Below, piece after piece: positions 1-8,427 of a DNA stretch of 22,647 nt; within the stretch, counting starts at the first letter, position 1, and each line of letters begins with the position of its first letter. This stretch comes from DATIXD01 sp035518875 (GTDB lineage Bacteria > Pseudomonadota > Gammaproteobacteria > Methylococcales > Methylococcaceae): contig DATIXD010000226.1 in NCBI GenBank assembly GCA_035518875.1, forward strand, positions 1 through 22,647, read 5' to 3'. Position numbers and translations under genes: made by a program. The notes beneath the pieces are model-generated. The model ran no database searches. It was not told the origin of the DNA and was given only the letters and a program-made list of their open reading frames with translations.

Positions 1-837
1 ATCCCGTGGGAGCTGAACACTGCCCCGCCGCCGGACGTGATCGACGGGTACAAGTGGGAGCTCTACAACGTCCAGGAGGACCCCACACAGTTCAACGACC
101 TGGCCGCCTCGATGCCGGAGAAGGTCAAGGAGATGCAGGACATCTTTTATGCCGAAGCGAAGAAGTACGATGTGCTGCCGCTCGACAACTCCTCGCTGGC
201 GCGCTTCCTCACGCCGCGCCCGAGCGCGACGGCGGGCCGCACGGTCTTCACGTATTCGGGCGAATTGACCGGCGTACCGGCAAGCGCCGCGCCGAGCATC
301 CTGCAGAAGTCCTACACCATCACCGCCGTGGTAGAGATTCCCAAAGGCGGCGCGCAAGGCATGATCGTCACCCAGGGCGGGCGCTTCGGGGGCTACGGCT
401 TGTTCTTGAGCAAAGGCGTAGCGGGAATCCGGCGGGGCAAGCCGGTGTTCCTCTACAACCTGCTCGACCTCGAGCGCACGATCTGGGAGGGGCCGGCGTT
501 GAATGCGGGCAAGCACACCATCGTCTTCGACTTCAAGTTCGACGGCGGCGGTTTCGGCAAGGGCGGTACCGGCACGCTGATCGTGGATGGCAAGGCAGTG
601 GACAAGAAATCCATGGAACATACGACTCCCATCATGTTCCCCGAAGACGAGGACTTCGACATCGGGCAAGATACCCGCACGGGGGTCGCGATGCTGGAGT
701 ACCGCTACGACGTTCCGTTCAAGTTCACCGGCAAGATCAACAAGCTGACCTTCAACCTCGGGCCGGCGCAGTACACGGAAACGGATCGGCAGCAGCTTCC
801 GACCCTTGCCGACCGGGTCGCCCGCGGTAGAAATTAG
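1..837 (+). CDS. Sulfatase-like protein, C-terminal part (5' end outside window)
   Basis: The reading frame is open from the first base and ends at TAG 835-837, so only the last 278 residues are present. The opening segment (WELYNVQEDPTQFNDLA, about residues 19-35) matches the closing block of the arylsulfatase family, where the core ends with a phrase of the type 'ELYDLxxDPxExxNLA'. About 200 more residues follow and look like a beta-rich C-terminal extension (many G/V/T/F residues, for example GGRFGGYGLFLSKG). The catalytic Cys/Ser-x-Pro-x-Arg site lies upstream and cannot be checked. Family enzymes hydrolyse sulfate esters, usually in the periplasm. The substrate cannot be inferred. Codon use is typical of the GC-rich neighbours. 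The sulfatase call is fairly sure, the subtype is not. Confidence 0.75.
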   Translation: MPWELNTAPPPDVIDGYKWELYNVQEDPTQFNDLAASMPEKVKEMQDIFYAEAKKYDVLPLDNSSLARFLTPRPSATAGRTVFTYSGELTGVPASAAPSILQKSYTITAVVEIPKGGAQGMIVTQGGRFGGYGLFLSKGVAGIRRGKPVFLYNLLDLERTIWEGPALNAGKHTIVFDFKFDGGGFGKGGTGTLIVDGKAVDKKSMEHTTPIMFPEDEDFDIGQDTRTGVAMLEYRYDVPFKFTGKINKLTFNLGPAQYTETDRQQLPTLADRVARGRN

Positions 838-851
838 GCGTCATTGGCTCG

Positions 852-1205
852 ATGAAGAGGGTGCTTATTCTTGCCGCCGTGGGCGAAGCCGCAACTGGGG
901 TGGCCTTGCTGGTTGTTCCGGCACTCGTTGGGCGGTTGTTGTTCGGTGAGGAGCTGACCGGCGTCGCCATATCGGTGGCGCGCGTGACCGGCATCGCACT
1001 GATCGCGTTAGGGGTCGCCTGCTGGCCGGGCCCGCCGCTAGTCGGCATGTTGACTTACAGCGCGGTCGTCACGCTGTATCTCGCCTACGTCGGCTTCGCA
1101 GGCGGTTTGACCGGCGTTGCCCTGTGGCCGGCGGTCGTCCTGCACGTGATCTTGACGGCACTTTTGATTCTTGCGTCAATAAGACCCAAGGAGGCGAAAA
1201 CATAG
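852..1205 (+). CDS. Small hydrophobic membrane protein, unknown function
   Basis: A 117-residue ORF begins 14 bases after the sulfatase stop and ends in TAG. It is almost entirely hydrophobic, with about four membrane segments: residues 3-30, 40-58, 66-84 and 90-108. The tail is short and charged (IRPKEAKT). No catalytic motif is visible. The N-terminal pattern (MKRVLILAAVGEAATGVALL) resembles other uncharacterised four-helix membrane proteins. The close spacing suggests co-transcription with the sulfatase, but I see no strong ribosome binding site. Function unknown. Coding status is supported by the clean hydrophobic periodicity and the fit between neighbours. Confidence 0.6.
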   Translation: MKRVLILAAVGEAATGVALLVVPALVGRLLFGEELTGVAISVARVTGIALIALGVACWPGPPLVGMLTYSAVVTLYLAYVGFAGGLTGVALWPAVVLHVILTALLILASIRPKEAKT

Positions 1206-1394
1206 AGGAATAGACCACGGCCACCGGGTGGTCAGACAGCCGTTTTAGTTCGAAACCCGTTTTGTTAGGAGGTTAAGGAAAAAGTTGTTGGAGCTGAGGG
1301 TCTAGGAGAAAGCGGGTGGGTGCCGCTAACTGTTTGCGGTCCGTCCGGTAAATGGCAATTTCAAATCACAAATTCCAAAAAGAGAGGTTTGATC
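1206..1394. other. Intergenic spacer with a small hairpin
   Basis: There is no gene in this 189-base gap. A short GC hairpin (CCACC-GGGTGG type) lies near 1220-1231 and is followed by a weak T run (GTTTTAG near 1241-1248), which could be a weak terminator for the gene ending at 1205. The stretch just before the next gene is AT-rich. An AGAGAGG sequence at about 1381-1387 is a plausible ribosome binding site for the start at 1395. Confidence 0.3.
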
Positions 1395-2261
1395 ATGCAA
1401 GCAGAATCGATCGGAATGGGTTTCAGAACGAACTCGGCGTGGAGGATGCTTGCCATCTTACTCGCCCTCCTAACCGTGGGCTGTGCACACCGAGAAAAGG
1501 CCGCGCCTCCCGCTGCTCCGCCGGCTGCTGAGACGCCGAAGGCGCCGGAAGCTGCGGCCAACGCCCCCAGACCGGTCATGCAGCAACAAGCTCTTGACCT
1601 GTTGAAGCGCATGAGTGAAACACTGGCCGGGGCTAAAGCATTCACTTACCGCTCCCACAGCATGGCGGAGGAGCCGGCGGTGACCGGGCAGTTTCTGACG
1701 TTCTTCGGACACGCCGATGTGGCACTGGAACGGCCCAACAAATTGCACGCAAACGTCGGGGGTGATATTCCGAACTTCCACTTCTATTACGACGGCTCCA
1801 ATGTCACCGCCTTCGATCCCGAAAAGAACCTGTATGCAATATCCAGCGGCGCACCCGGCACGATCGACGAAATGTTGCCCTTCGTGATGGAGAAAGCCGG
1901 CATTCAGTTTCCCGCCGCCGATTTCCTGTACAGTGACCCCTACGGCATGATGACCAAGGACGTGATCAGCGCGATGGACGTCGGTCCCAGCAAGGTGGAT
2001 GGTTTCCCCTGCGAACATCTGGCATTCATGGGACCGGGGGTCAATTGGGAAGTCTGGATCGATTCCGGCAAACAAGCTTTGCCTCGGCGCATGGCGGTGA
2101 CCTATAAGGAGGCCACCAATTTCCCGCGCTTCCTGGTCGAATTTTCGGACTGGAACCTGAAGCCCAAACTGGCAGCCAGCACCTTCGCTTTCAAAAAACC
2201 AGCCAACGCCAAACAGATCGAGTTTGCTCCCCTCGCGGGCGGGGAGTTCAAAAAGCAGTAA
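1395..2261 (+). CDS. Predicted periplasmic lipoprotein, DUF2092-like
   Basis: 288 residues from ATG 1395. An in-frame GTG at 1320 would add 25 non-signal-like residues. The ATG is preceded by AGAGAGG at good spacing and places a membrane segment and lipobox (LLTVGC, Cys about residue 31) close to the N-terminus, so I prefer it. After the Cys come an Ala/Pro-rich linker and then a domain starting ALDLLKRMSETLAGAKAF. Conserved-looking blocks are RPNKLHA, FYYDGSNVTAF, SDPYGMM and HLAFMGPGVNWEVWID. These match my memory of the DUF2092 (predicted periplasmic protein) family, which has an LolA/LppX-like sheet fold. Molecular function is unknown. It sits beside a second lipoprotein gene. Confidence 0.72.
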   Translation: MQAESIGMGFRTNSAWRMLAILLALLTVGCAHREKAAPPAAPPAAETPKAPEAAANAPRPVMQQQALDLLKRMSETLAGAKAFTYRSHSMAEEPAVTGQFLTFFGHADVALERPNKLHANVGGDIPNFHFYYDGSNVTAFDPEKNLYAISSGAPGTIDEMLPFVMEKAGIQFPAADFLYSDPYGMMTKDVISAMDVGPSKVDGFPCEHLAFMGPGVNWEVWIDSGKQALPRRMAVTYKEATNFPRFLVEFSDWNLKPKLAASTFAFKKPANAKQIEFAPLAGGEFKKQ

Positions 2262-2387
2262 TGAAGTGAGGCTGACGCCGGCCCCGATGGGGGCCGTGCG
2301 AACTGGAGCCGTTAATACCGGGACTGGGTGAGTTCGCCAAAAGCCCAAACCCAATATTTCTGCCATCCAAGACGAAGGAGAATAGGC

Positions 2388-3125
2388 ATGTTATCCAGAC
2401 GATCATTCCCACCGCTTTTAGCCATTGTAATCTGCTCTTTGATGGTCGGATGCGCTAAAACCACCGTCAGGGAGACCAGCGAAGTCGCCGCGTCGAATTT
2501 GCCGCGGCCAGATCGCGTGCTGATCTACAACTTTGCGGTTAGTCCTCAGGATATCCATGAAAACGCTGCCATTTTTGCCAAGCTGGAGCGGAACCTTGAG
2601 AACAAGGATCAGACCGCGGAGGAAATGCAGTTGGGCCGCGAGGTAGCCGATGCGCTGGCGACGGAATTGACTCAGAAGATTGCGGATATGGGCTTGAACC
2701 CATTGCGTGCGGACCAGAATATGCCGGTCACCCAAGGATCCATCCTGGTGACAGGCCACTTCGTCAAGATTGATGAGGGCAACCGCTTGCGCAGAAATGT
2801 CATCGGGCTGGGCATGGGCCAATCGTCCACCGATAGCGATGTCCGGGTATTGGCACCGTCGCCCTCCGGATTACAGGAGTTGATCGCGTTTGAAGCCCAT
2901 GCGGATAGTGGCGAGATGCCCGGCGCGGCGGTGATGGGACCTGCCGGAGCGGCGGCTGGCGCCGGCACTGCCGCGGTCATCGCAACGAACGCGGCGGTAA
3001 CCGGTTTCAAGAGTTACAAATCGGCTTCAGCGCAGCAGGCGAAGAAAATGGCCGACAAGATCGGCGCCGAACTCGCCAAGTATTTCGCACAGCAGGGCTG
3101 GATCAACCCTGATCTTGCAAAATGA
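2388..3125 (+). CDS. Predicted lipoprotein, DUF4410-like
   Basis: 245 residues from ATG 2388, preceded by GAAGGAG at good spacing. An upstream in-frame start at 2328 is less likely because it would bury the signal sequence. The N-terminus has basic residues, a hydrophobic run and the lipobox LMVGC (Cys about residue 21), so export and lipidation are likely. The mature part contains VLIYNFAVSPQD and REVADALATELTQKIADMG, then SILVTGHFVKIDEGNRLRR and a glycine/alanine-rich stretch near residues 180-205. This order fits the DUF4410 family, whose function is unknown. It is the second of two adjacent lipoprotein genes on the + strand, with a 126-base gap. Confidence 0.7.
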   Translation: MLSRRSFPPLLAIVICSLMVGCAKTTVRETSEVAASNLPRPDRVLIYNFAVSPQDIHENAAIFAKLERNLENKDQTAEEMQLGREVADALATELTQKIADMGLNPLRADQNMPVTQGSILVTGHFVKIDEGNRLRRNVIGLGMGQSSTDSDVRVLAPSPSGLQELIAFEAHADSGEMPGAAVMGPAGAAAGAGTAAVIATNAAVTGFKSYKSASAQQAKKMADKIGAELAKYFAQQGWINPDLAK

Positions 3126-3567
3126 GCTGGTGTCGATGCATTCACATTCCATGAGTCGTGACGCACCCCATCTTCGCGCTAACGGCGTCAGCTTGAAGAG
3201 ACGGGGTAATGCCTAATACCTACGAATAGACCGAGCGGCGGCGGAAAAATCGGCATGCGCAGGCTCGATGCCCTGTTAAGCCGTCATTTCCGCCGTTCTT
3301 TCGCCAGATTTCATCCGCACACAATCTATGTCCTCATGAATCCGGGCTCAGGCGCCGGGGCCAATCGACCCGACTCGCCTGACCTGAGAGGAGCGGGCGA
3401 GACACATCATCGATAATTGGGCTGGCAGTTGGCGCCCATTGCCAACCCTAAAGCTGGCGAAACAGTCGAGAAACCGATTCCGTTCGCGCTGGTGCCCTGG
3501 TAAAGAAGTGTACGTTCCGCTAAGGGCATCGCTTCGCTTCCATTATTCCTCCGGTGTTTTACAGCCA
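3126..3567. other. 442-base gap without a gene, rich in inverted repeats
   Basis: No convincing ORF is visible on either strand. The gap holds a loose hairpin near 3163-3207 (CCCC...GGGG with CTTC/GAAG inside) and a 9-bp perfect inverted repeat at 3239-3247/3287-3295. A 7-bp inverted repeat lies at 3348-3354/3376-3382. A TTG start at 3439 would extend the following channel gene, but that extension has no signal-like character, so 3439-3567 is treated as leader DNA. The gap probably holds the end of the lipoprotein transcript and the channel gene's promoter. I cannot identify a clear sigma70 promoter. Confidence 0.45.
3239..3295. repeat. Nested inverted repeat (possible terminator or structured RNA)
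   Basis: CGGCGGAAA at 3239-3247 pairs perfectly with TTTCCGCCG at 3287-3295. Inside the loop, CGGC (3251-3254) can pair with GCCG (3280-3283), and GGCAT (3252-3256) with ATGCC (3268-3272), although these two inner pairings are mutually exclusive in part. The outer stem is followed by TTCTTTC, a weak U tract. It may end the upstream lipoprotein transcript, but the loop is long for an ordinary intrinsic terminator. Confidence 0.4.
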
Positions 3568-5937
3568 ATGACTCGATGCGCAAGGCTCTTTTTTCTCATG
3601 TTGCTAGGGACTGGGATGGCGGCGGCTCTCGCTGCAGGATTCACCTCCGGACTTGTCGAAACAGCTCACCCGAAGCGACAGCCAGGCGCCCAGTCTGCCG
3701 CCTCGCCCGAGGACCTCATCGACAATCTTCGCAAAAAACTGGCCGCCGGCAGCGAGGAGCTTGCCCAGACGACCACCGGCGGGATCGAACCGTCTTCGAC
3801 AGACGTTGCGAGCCAGGCAGAAGTCATCGAGAGACGGCTCCTTCTGCAACAATTAGTACGGACTTACCAGCGGCAAATTGACAGCCTGTTTAAGTTGCAG
3901 CAGTTACAGCAGGATCGGACCCAGCTTGAACGGCAGACGGCGAACTGGGCCGGTTTTCCGAACCCACCTCCCTACTCATTCCTGAAAGTGGACGAGTTTC
4001 GGCAATCGGTCCAATCGCTCAATGCCCGCATCCAGGCATTAGCGACTTTGAGTTCCGCCATTGAACAGGAGATCGACCGCCGAGAGGACATGTTGGAAAA
4101 GTCGGGCGAAAAGCTGCGACAGGCCAATGAGCGCCTCGAGAAAAGCAGCAATGCCAATGACATTCCTCGGCTGACATGGCTGCGAGATCTCGAAGCACTG
4201 CGCAACCGATTGGCAGAGGCCCGTCTCGCAGGTACCCAAGTCGAGCAAAAGTTCAGTGAAGCGGAATTGGCGGAGACCCGGCAGCAACTCGATTTTACCC
4301 GGAGGCAATTGAGCGAAGCGAAAAAGCATATTGCATTTTCGGCCGCCGACCGGGACCACGTGCGCAAGGATCTTGAGGCTGAGCGGCGTCGGCTGCAGGC
4401 GGAGCTTGATGAGACCTTACCAGCGCTCGAGTCAAGTCGAAAAGTGCTCGATAAAGCCACCGAATCCCTAAGCCGGGAACGAGAGACTATAGCCGCGGGC
4501 GCAGACCCATCGCGCCTTGCCGAACTGGAGCGCAATGTCGAACTCCAGCGCGAGCAGGTGGAAAATGCCGATATAAAATTCCAGGCGCTGAACCGACTAC
4601 TCGATGCCAACAAGGCGCAGGGTGACCTCTGGGAGTTGCGCTGGTCCCTAGCGGACTCCTGGGACGCAGATAAGGTCCGTCAGGCCTATGAGAGGGTCGC
4701 GACCGCACAAAGGGAGTTGAAACCCATCAAGGAATACTTGGAGCAACGAAAGAAGCTGGTGAGCGACCTTGTGTTCGGCCTGGAAAGTCGACTCCAGGAT
4801 CCCTCCTCCCCACGACAAATGGTGCAAGATCAAAAACTGCGCGACCTATACACCCAACGAGAGGGAAGCTACCGACGTGCGCTCCGGGGGTTTGAGACGA
4901 CCGCGCAGTTGTTGGGCCTGTGGAAGCAGGATATGGACGACCGACGCCAGACGGAGCCGTGGTCCGACCGCTTTTTCGGTTGGCTGGTTGAGGTTCGTCA
5001 TAGTGCTGCTCAGGTCTGGCAATTTGAGTTGTTCGCCGTACAAGACACGATCGAAGTGGATGGCCAGGAGATAACGGGCAAACGCAGCGTGACCATTGGC
5101 AAAATAGTCAAGGCCCTGCTGATCCTGGTCGTTGGCCTCTGGATTGCCGCCTTTCTGTCACGGCTCATGGAGCGACTTGCCGTCACAAGGGCCGGCGTGG
5201 ATGCCAGCCATGCCCGCATCGGTCGACGCTGGTTATTGTTCGTGCTTGGCGCGACTTTGTTAATCACCAGCCTCGAGATGGTCAAGATTCCGCTTACCGC
5301 GTTTGCATTCATGGGCGGTGCGGTGGCCATCGGCGCCGGATTTGGGATGCAGAACCTGCTCAAAAACCTGATCAGCGGCCTCATGCTGCTGCTGGAGCGG
5401 CCATTCCGGCCCGGCGATCTGGTGGAGGTCGGCAGTATCCGCGGGCGGGTGATGGATATCGGGATGCGCAGCTCGCACATTCGTGACGCCAACGGCATCG
5501 AAACGCTGATCCCCAACAGCACCTTCATCGAAGAAAACGTCACCAACTGGACGCTCAGCAGCCAATCGGTACGCATTACGGTCAAGGTCGGCGTCGCCTA
5601 TGGCTCACCGGTACAGGAGGTGGCAGATCTGCTCTTGGAAGCGGCACAACGGCACGGGCTGGTTCAGGACAAACCCCAGCCCCAGGTGCTGTTCGAGGAT
5701 TTCGGCAGCGATGCGCTGCTGTTCGGCTTGTATGTCTGGGTTGAGCTCAAGCCCGAGGTGGATTGGCGGACCGTTGCCAGCGACCTGCGCCACATGATCA
5801 ACAAGGCGATGACCAGCCATGGGATCGTGATCGCCTATCCGCAACGGGACATTCATCTGGACTCCGATCGCCCTCTCGAAGTGCGGCTCGTGGCAAACGC
5901 GCCAACAGATGACCACTTTGCACTCCGGAACGAATAG
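3568..5937 (+). CDS. Large MscS-family mechanosensitive channel (KefA/MscK-like)
   Basis: 789 residues from ATG 3568. This start gives a signal peptide (MTRCARLFFLMLLGTGMAAA). A TTG at 3439 gives no such feature. Neither start has a strong ribosome binding site. Residues about 45-420 are a charged, Gln/Glu/Arg/Leu-rich region expected to form long periplasmic coiled coils. A membrane segment follows (KALLILVVGLWIAAFLSRL), then another (WLLFVLGATLLITSL). The MscS pore helix and beta domain begin near residue 575: AFMGGAVAIGAGFGMQNLLK, then LLLERPFRPGDLVEVG, MRSSHIRDANGIETLIPNS and the C-terminal alpha/beta part. Channels of this kind open under membrane tension and release solutes after osmotic down-shock. 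Full MscK is over 1,000 residues, so this is a mid-size relative with fewer membrane helices. Confidence 0.88.
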   Translation: MTRCARLFFLMLLGTGMAAALAAGFTSGLVETAHPKRQPGAQSAASPEDLIDNLRKKLAAGSEELAQTTTGGIEPSSTDVASQAEVIERRLLLQQLVRTYQRQIDSLFKLQQLQQDRTQLERQTANWAGFPNPPPYSFLKVDEFRQSVQSLNARIQALATLSSAIEQEIDRREDMLEKSGEKLRQANERLEKSSNANDIPRLTWLRDLEALRNRLAEARLAGTQVEQKFSEAELAETRQQLDFTRRQLSEAKKHIAFSAADRDHVRKDLEAERRRLQAELDETLPALESSRKVLDKATESLSRERETIAAGADPSRLAELERNVELQREQVENADIKFQALNRLLDANKAQGDLWELRWSLADSWDADKVRQAYERVATAQRELKPIKEYLEQRKKLVSDLVFGLESRLQDPSSPRQMVQDQKLRDLYTQREGSYRRALRGFETTAQLLGLWKQDMDDRRQTEPWSDRFFGWLVEVRHSAAQVWQFELFAVQDTIEVDGQEITGKRSVTIGKIVKALLILVVGLWIAAFLSRLMERLAVTRAGVDASHARIGRRWLLFVLGATLLITSLEMVKIPLTAFAFMGGAVAIGAGFGMQNLLKNLISGLMLLLERPFRPGDLVEVGSIRGRVMDIGMRSSHIRDANGIETLIPNSTFIEENVTNWTLSSQSVRITVKVGVAYGSPVQEVADLLLEAAQRHGLVQDKPQPQVLFEDFGSDALLFGLYVWVELKPEVDWRTVASDLRHMINKAMTSHGIVIAYPQRDIHLDSDRPLEVRLVANAPTDDHFALRNE

Positions 5938-5960
5938 GGCACAAGCGGCGTCGAACTATG

Positions 5961-5977
5961 AGCTCTGATTCAGAGCT
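5961..5977 (+). terminator. Possible terminator after the mechanosensitive channel gene
   Basis: AGCTCTG-att-CAGAGCT forms a perfect 7-bp stem with a 3-base loop, 23 bases after the channel stop, followed by TCCTTAAAT. The U tract is weak. The hairpin overlaps the stop codon of the converging transporter gene (TCA at 5970-5972). Confidence 0.45.
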
Positions 5978-6650
5978 TCCTTAAATAATCGAGAAACCGA
6001 GCAACGAGCCCTTGCGGCGCCAGCCGCCAAGCCGTGTAAGCGGCGAACGCCAAAAACAGAATCCCGCTCAACCGGTGCAGCCAGTGTAGGGGGATATGCT
6101 GAAGCAGCGCGCGTCCCGCCCAAACTCCCAGCGCCGAGGTCATAACCAGAGCCAGGGTGCTGCCCACCCAGACCGTCGCGGGCGGGATGGCGGCGCTCAA
6201 GCCGGCCACGGCCAGTTGCGTCTTGTCGCCGAACTCGGCGGCGAAGATCAGCAGAAAGGTCGTCACGAAAATGCCATGGCCGCTTTTATTGACGGTCCCG
6301 GCATTTACCGCTTCTTCCTTGGTCAATAAGGCACGGAGGCCGAAGACCGCGAACAACAGTGCGACGGTCCCGCCGACCACCTGTTCGGGAACCCAACGAG
6401 CAACCGCTGCGCCGAACAACACCGCAGCCAGATTGAGCAACGCGAAAGCCGAACTCGCGCCCAGTACGATGGGCCAGGCCCGATAGCGCGCCGCCAGGGT
6501 CATGCAGACCAGCTGACTCTTGTCGCCGATCTCGGCGGCAGCGATGAGGGCGAAGGCGCTGGTCGAAGCCGCGCCCCATTCGAGCAATTGCCGCGAAGGC
6601 CTGAACTTCTCCAGCCAGGACGGCCAGTCGATAGGAAGCAGACAGGACAA
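5970..6650 (-). CDS. GDT1/TMEM165 (UPF0016) family divalent cation exporter
   Basis: Two copies of the family signature E-x-G-D-K-(S/T)-Q are present, at residues 40-46 (EIGDKSQ) and 139-145 (EFGDKTQ). The family has two homologous three-helix halves, and about six membrane segments can be seen. Family members export Mn2+ (bacterial Mnx/MneA) or exchange Ca2+/Mn2+ for protons. The listed start is TTG at 6650, just after an in-frame stop. No ATG lies upstream of the first motif. A second TTG near residue 22, giving LLEWGAASTS, would leave a leader length closer to that usual in the family, so the start is uncertain. It lies 51 bases downstream of the ZIP transporter on the same strand, which supports a metal-homeostasis operon. 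I saw no yybP-ykoY riboswitch in the 51-base gap. Confidence 0.85.
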   Translation of the reverse strand: MSCLLPIDWPSWLEKFRPSRQLLEWGAASTSAFALIAAAEIGDKSQLVCMTLAARYRAWPIVLGASSAFALLNLAAVLFGAAVARWVPEQVVGGTVALLFAVFGLRALLTKEEAVNAGTVNKSGHGIFVTTFLLIFAAEFGDKTQLAVAGLSAAIPPATVWVGSTLALVMTSALGVWAGRALLQHIPLHWLHRLSGILFLAFAAYTAWRLAPQGLVARFLDYLRKL

Positions 6651-6701
6651 ATCGGGCGCCTAAAAGCTTGGCCGGAATTTTGATCGGACCATAAGGAATC
6701 C

Positions 6702-7625
6702 TCAGCCCAGCATGTTGTCGAGCATCATCATGATGACGAAGCCGATCATCACGGCGAAAGTGGCGTACCGCGCCTTTCCCTTGGACTGCGTTTCGGGAAT
6801 GATGTCATCGCTGATCACGAACAGCATCGCACCAGCGGCAAACGCCATGCCGATCGGTAACAGGGGATAGAAGATGGTGACGGCGGCGACGCCCAGAAAA
6901 CCGCCGATGGGCTCGACCAAGCCGGTCAATGTGGCGATGAACACCGCCTGACGGCGCTTGTAACCCAGGCCGACCAGAGGCAGGGCCACGGCAAGACCCT
7001 CCGGGATGTTCTGCAAGCCTATGGCGATGGCCAAGGCCGCGCCATTGTGCCAGTCGCCGGAACCGAAACTGACGCCGACCGCCATGCCTTCGGGAAAGTT
7101 GTGCAGGGTAATGGCAACGATGAACAGCCAGATCTTGCGCAAGGAATCGATCGATTCCGAACGGTCTTTCAGAATTCGGTGGTACGGCAGAAAACGGTCG
7201 GCCAATTCCAGGAATACGGCGCCCACCAACATGCCGGCACCGACGACGAATATCCCCTTGCCCGGCCAGATCTGGTTGCCGTACTGAATACCCGGCACGA
7301 CCAGCGAAAAGGCCGTCGCTGCCAGCATTACCCCGGCCGCGCCACCCAACATCATGTAGAGCGTTCGTTGCGTTATATGTCTGAAAAACAGAGCGGGCAA
7401 TGCCCCCAGTCCTGTGGCCAGACCGGCCAGGATGCTGGCCAGGGAACCATAGGCGATGATCGGATTGATGAAGTAATAGATGAAGGCCAGAATGACGGCC
7501 GTGTAAAAGGCGAGGGAAAAAAATACGACCGCCCTTTGCACCAGGGGCCTCTGCCCTGCGAATTTTTCATAGAAAGGCCATGTGAGCACTTTGTGCGCAA
7601 GGGTTTCGAGTGCGTTCAGATCCAT
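6702..7625 (-). CDS. ZIP family metal transporter (GufA-like)
   Basis: 307 residues from an ATG (CAT at 7623-7625). About eight hydrophobic segments are visible. The metal-path motifs are HNFPEG (residues 175-180) in helix IV and NIPEG (206-210) in helix V, with a further acidic residue at E238 (GLVEPIGG). These are typical of the GufA branch of the ZIP family, which moves Zn2+, Fe2+ or Mn2+ into the cytoplasm. The N-terminus carries an extra helix (AVVFFSLAFYTAVILAF) before the canonical core. The gene is immediately upstream of a GDT1-type cation exporter. Metal specificity cannot be read from the sequence. Confidence 0.87.
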   Translation of the reverse strand: MDLNALETLAHKVLTWPFYEKFAGQRPLVQRAVVFFSLAFYTAVILAFIYYFINPIIAYGSLASILAGLATGLGALPALFFRHITQRTLYMMLGGAAGVMLAATAFSLVVPGIQYGNQIWPGKGIFVVGAGMLVGAVFLELADRFLPYHRILKDRSESIDSLRKIWLFIVAITLHNFPEGMAVGVSFGSGDWHNGAALAIAIGLQNIPEGLAVALPLVGLGYKRRQAVFIATLTGLVEPIGGFLGVAAVTIFYPLLPIGMAFAAGAMLFVISDDIIPETQSKGKARYATFAVMIGFVIMMMLDNMLG

Positions 7626-7728
7626 GTGATGTCCATCTTATATTTGTTGTCGGCCGCACGACCTGCGCGAAAGGGCCGCCGGCGGCTATGTTTTAAAATG
7701 TCGCGTTCACAAGCCAGAAGGCCTGATC

Positions 7729-8319
7729 CTACCAGTCATCTCCATGTTTGATACAACGCCTGAGCAGGACATAAACCGCGCCCGTGCCGCCGTCCATGGG
7801 TCGCGCCGTGCAAAAAGCCAGTACGTCGGGATGTTGCCTGAGCCAGAGATTGACTTTGTTTTTGAGGATCGGCCGATCGCCCTCAGAACGGTAACCCTTG
7901 CCATGGATGATGTGCACGCAGCGGCAACCTTCCGAAATACCGTCGCGGAGAAACCGATCGAGCAAGTTTTTTGCCTCGGCGACCGTATATCCGTGCAGAT
8001 CGATCTCCGCATCGATGCCAAATTGCCCCTGGCGCAGCTTGCGCAAAACGCCGGTCTGCAAACCCGAGCTGACATGGCTCATGATGTCGCCGGTCGTCAG
8101 CAGGGGAACGTCGGCGGAACCGGTTTCGGCCCACTCGGGCTCGCGTTCGCGGCGCGTCGGAAACGGTTTCGGCTTGGGTGCAAACGGTTGAACCCGATCG
8201 CCGCGCACCGGCGTCACCGGCCCTATGGTCTCCCTGAACAAACGCCCATCCTCATCGTCGGACTGGTATTCAATGGTGGGCTGCCTGGACAGGGAAACGG
8301 GTTTGCGCATAGCGGACAT
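7729..8319 (-). CDS. Smr-domain protein (SmrA/SmrB-like putative nuclease)
   Basis: 196 residues. The C-terminal half is a clear Smr domain: IDLHGYTVAEAKNLLDRFL (about residues 107-125), the HGKG motif (IIHGKGYRS, about 137-145) and GGTGAVYVLLRR near the end. The N-terminal half is charged and probably disordered (PFAPKPKPFPTRREREPEW). Smr domains act as DNA- or RNA-nicking or ribosome-collision nucleases. In SmrB the D-x-H of LDLHG and the HGxG loop matter, and both are present here. The start ATG (CAT at 8317-8319) has no obvious ribosome binding site. A second ATG three codons in is equally possible. The gene is divergent from surE. Confidence 0.88.
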   Translation of the reverse strand: MSAMRKPVSLSRQPTIEYQSDDEDGRLFRETIGPVTPVRGDRVQPFAPKPKPFPTRREREPEWAETGSADVPLLTTGDIMSHVSSGLQTGVLRKLRQGQFGIDAEIDLHGYTVAEAKNLLDRFLRDGISEGCRCVHIIHGKGYRSEGDRPILKNKVNLWLRQHPDVLAFCTARPMDGGTGAVYVLLRRCIKHGDDW

Positions 8320-8392
8320 TATATCTATCTTTTATGCTGGATCGAGCCGCAAGGCCGCTGATTTCCGATATCCCGTCCTGCTTTCTTGTGTA

Positions 8393-8398
8393 AAATTA
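8393..8398 (+). promoter_or_regulatory. Possible -10 box for the surE operon
   Basis: TAAAAT lies in the divergent Smr/surE gap about 30 bases before the surE start. No good -35 hexamer stands at 16-18 bases upstream, so this is a weak suggestion. Confidence 0.25.
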
Positions 8399-8427
8399 GG
8401 CCCGCACCAGGCGAATCTCACGGCACA

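Noticed and set aside
1470..2366. A 298-residue open frame on the minus strand
   Set aside because: It is antisense to the DUF2092-like lipoprotein, which has a signal, lipobox and ribosome binding site. The antisense frame has no recognisable motif.
6651..6701. A yybP-ykoY-type manganese riboswitch before the GDT1-like gene
   Set aside because: The gap is only 51 bases, too short for the element, and its conserved core was not seen. The 103-base gap before the ZIP gene also shows no such core.
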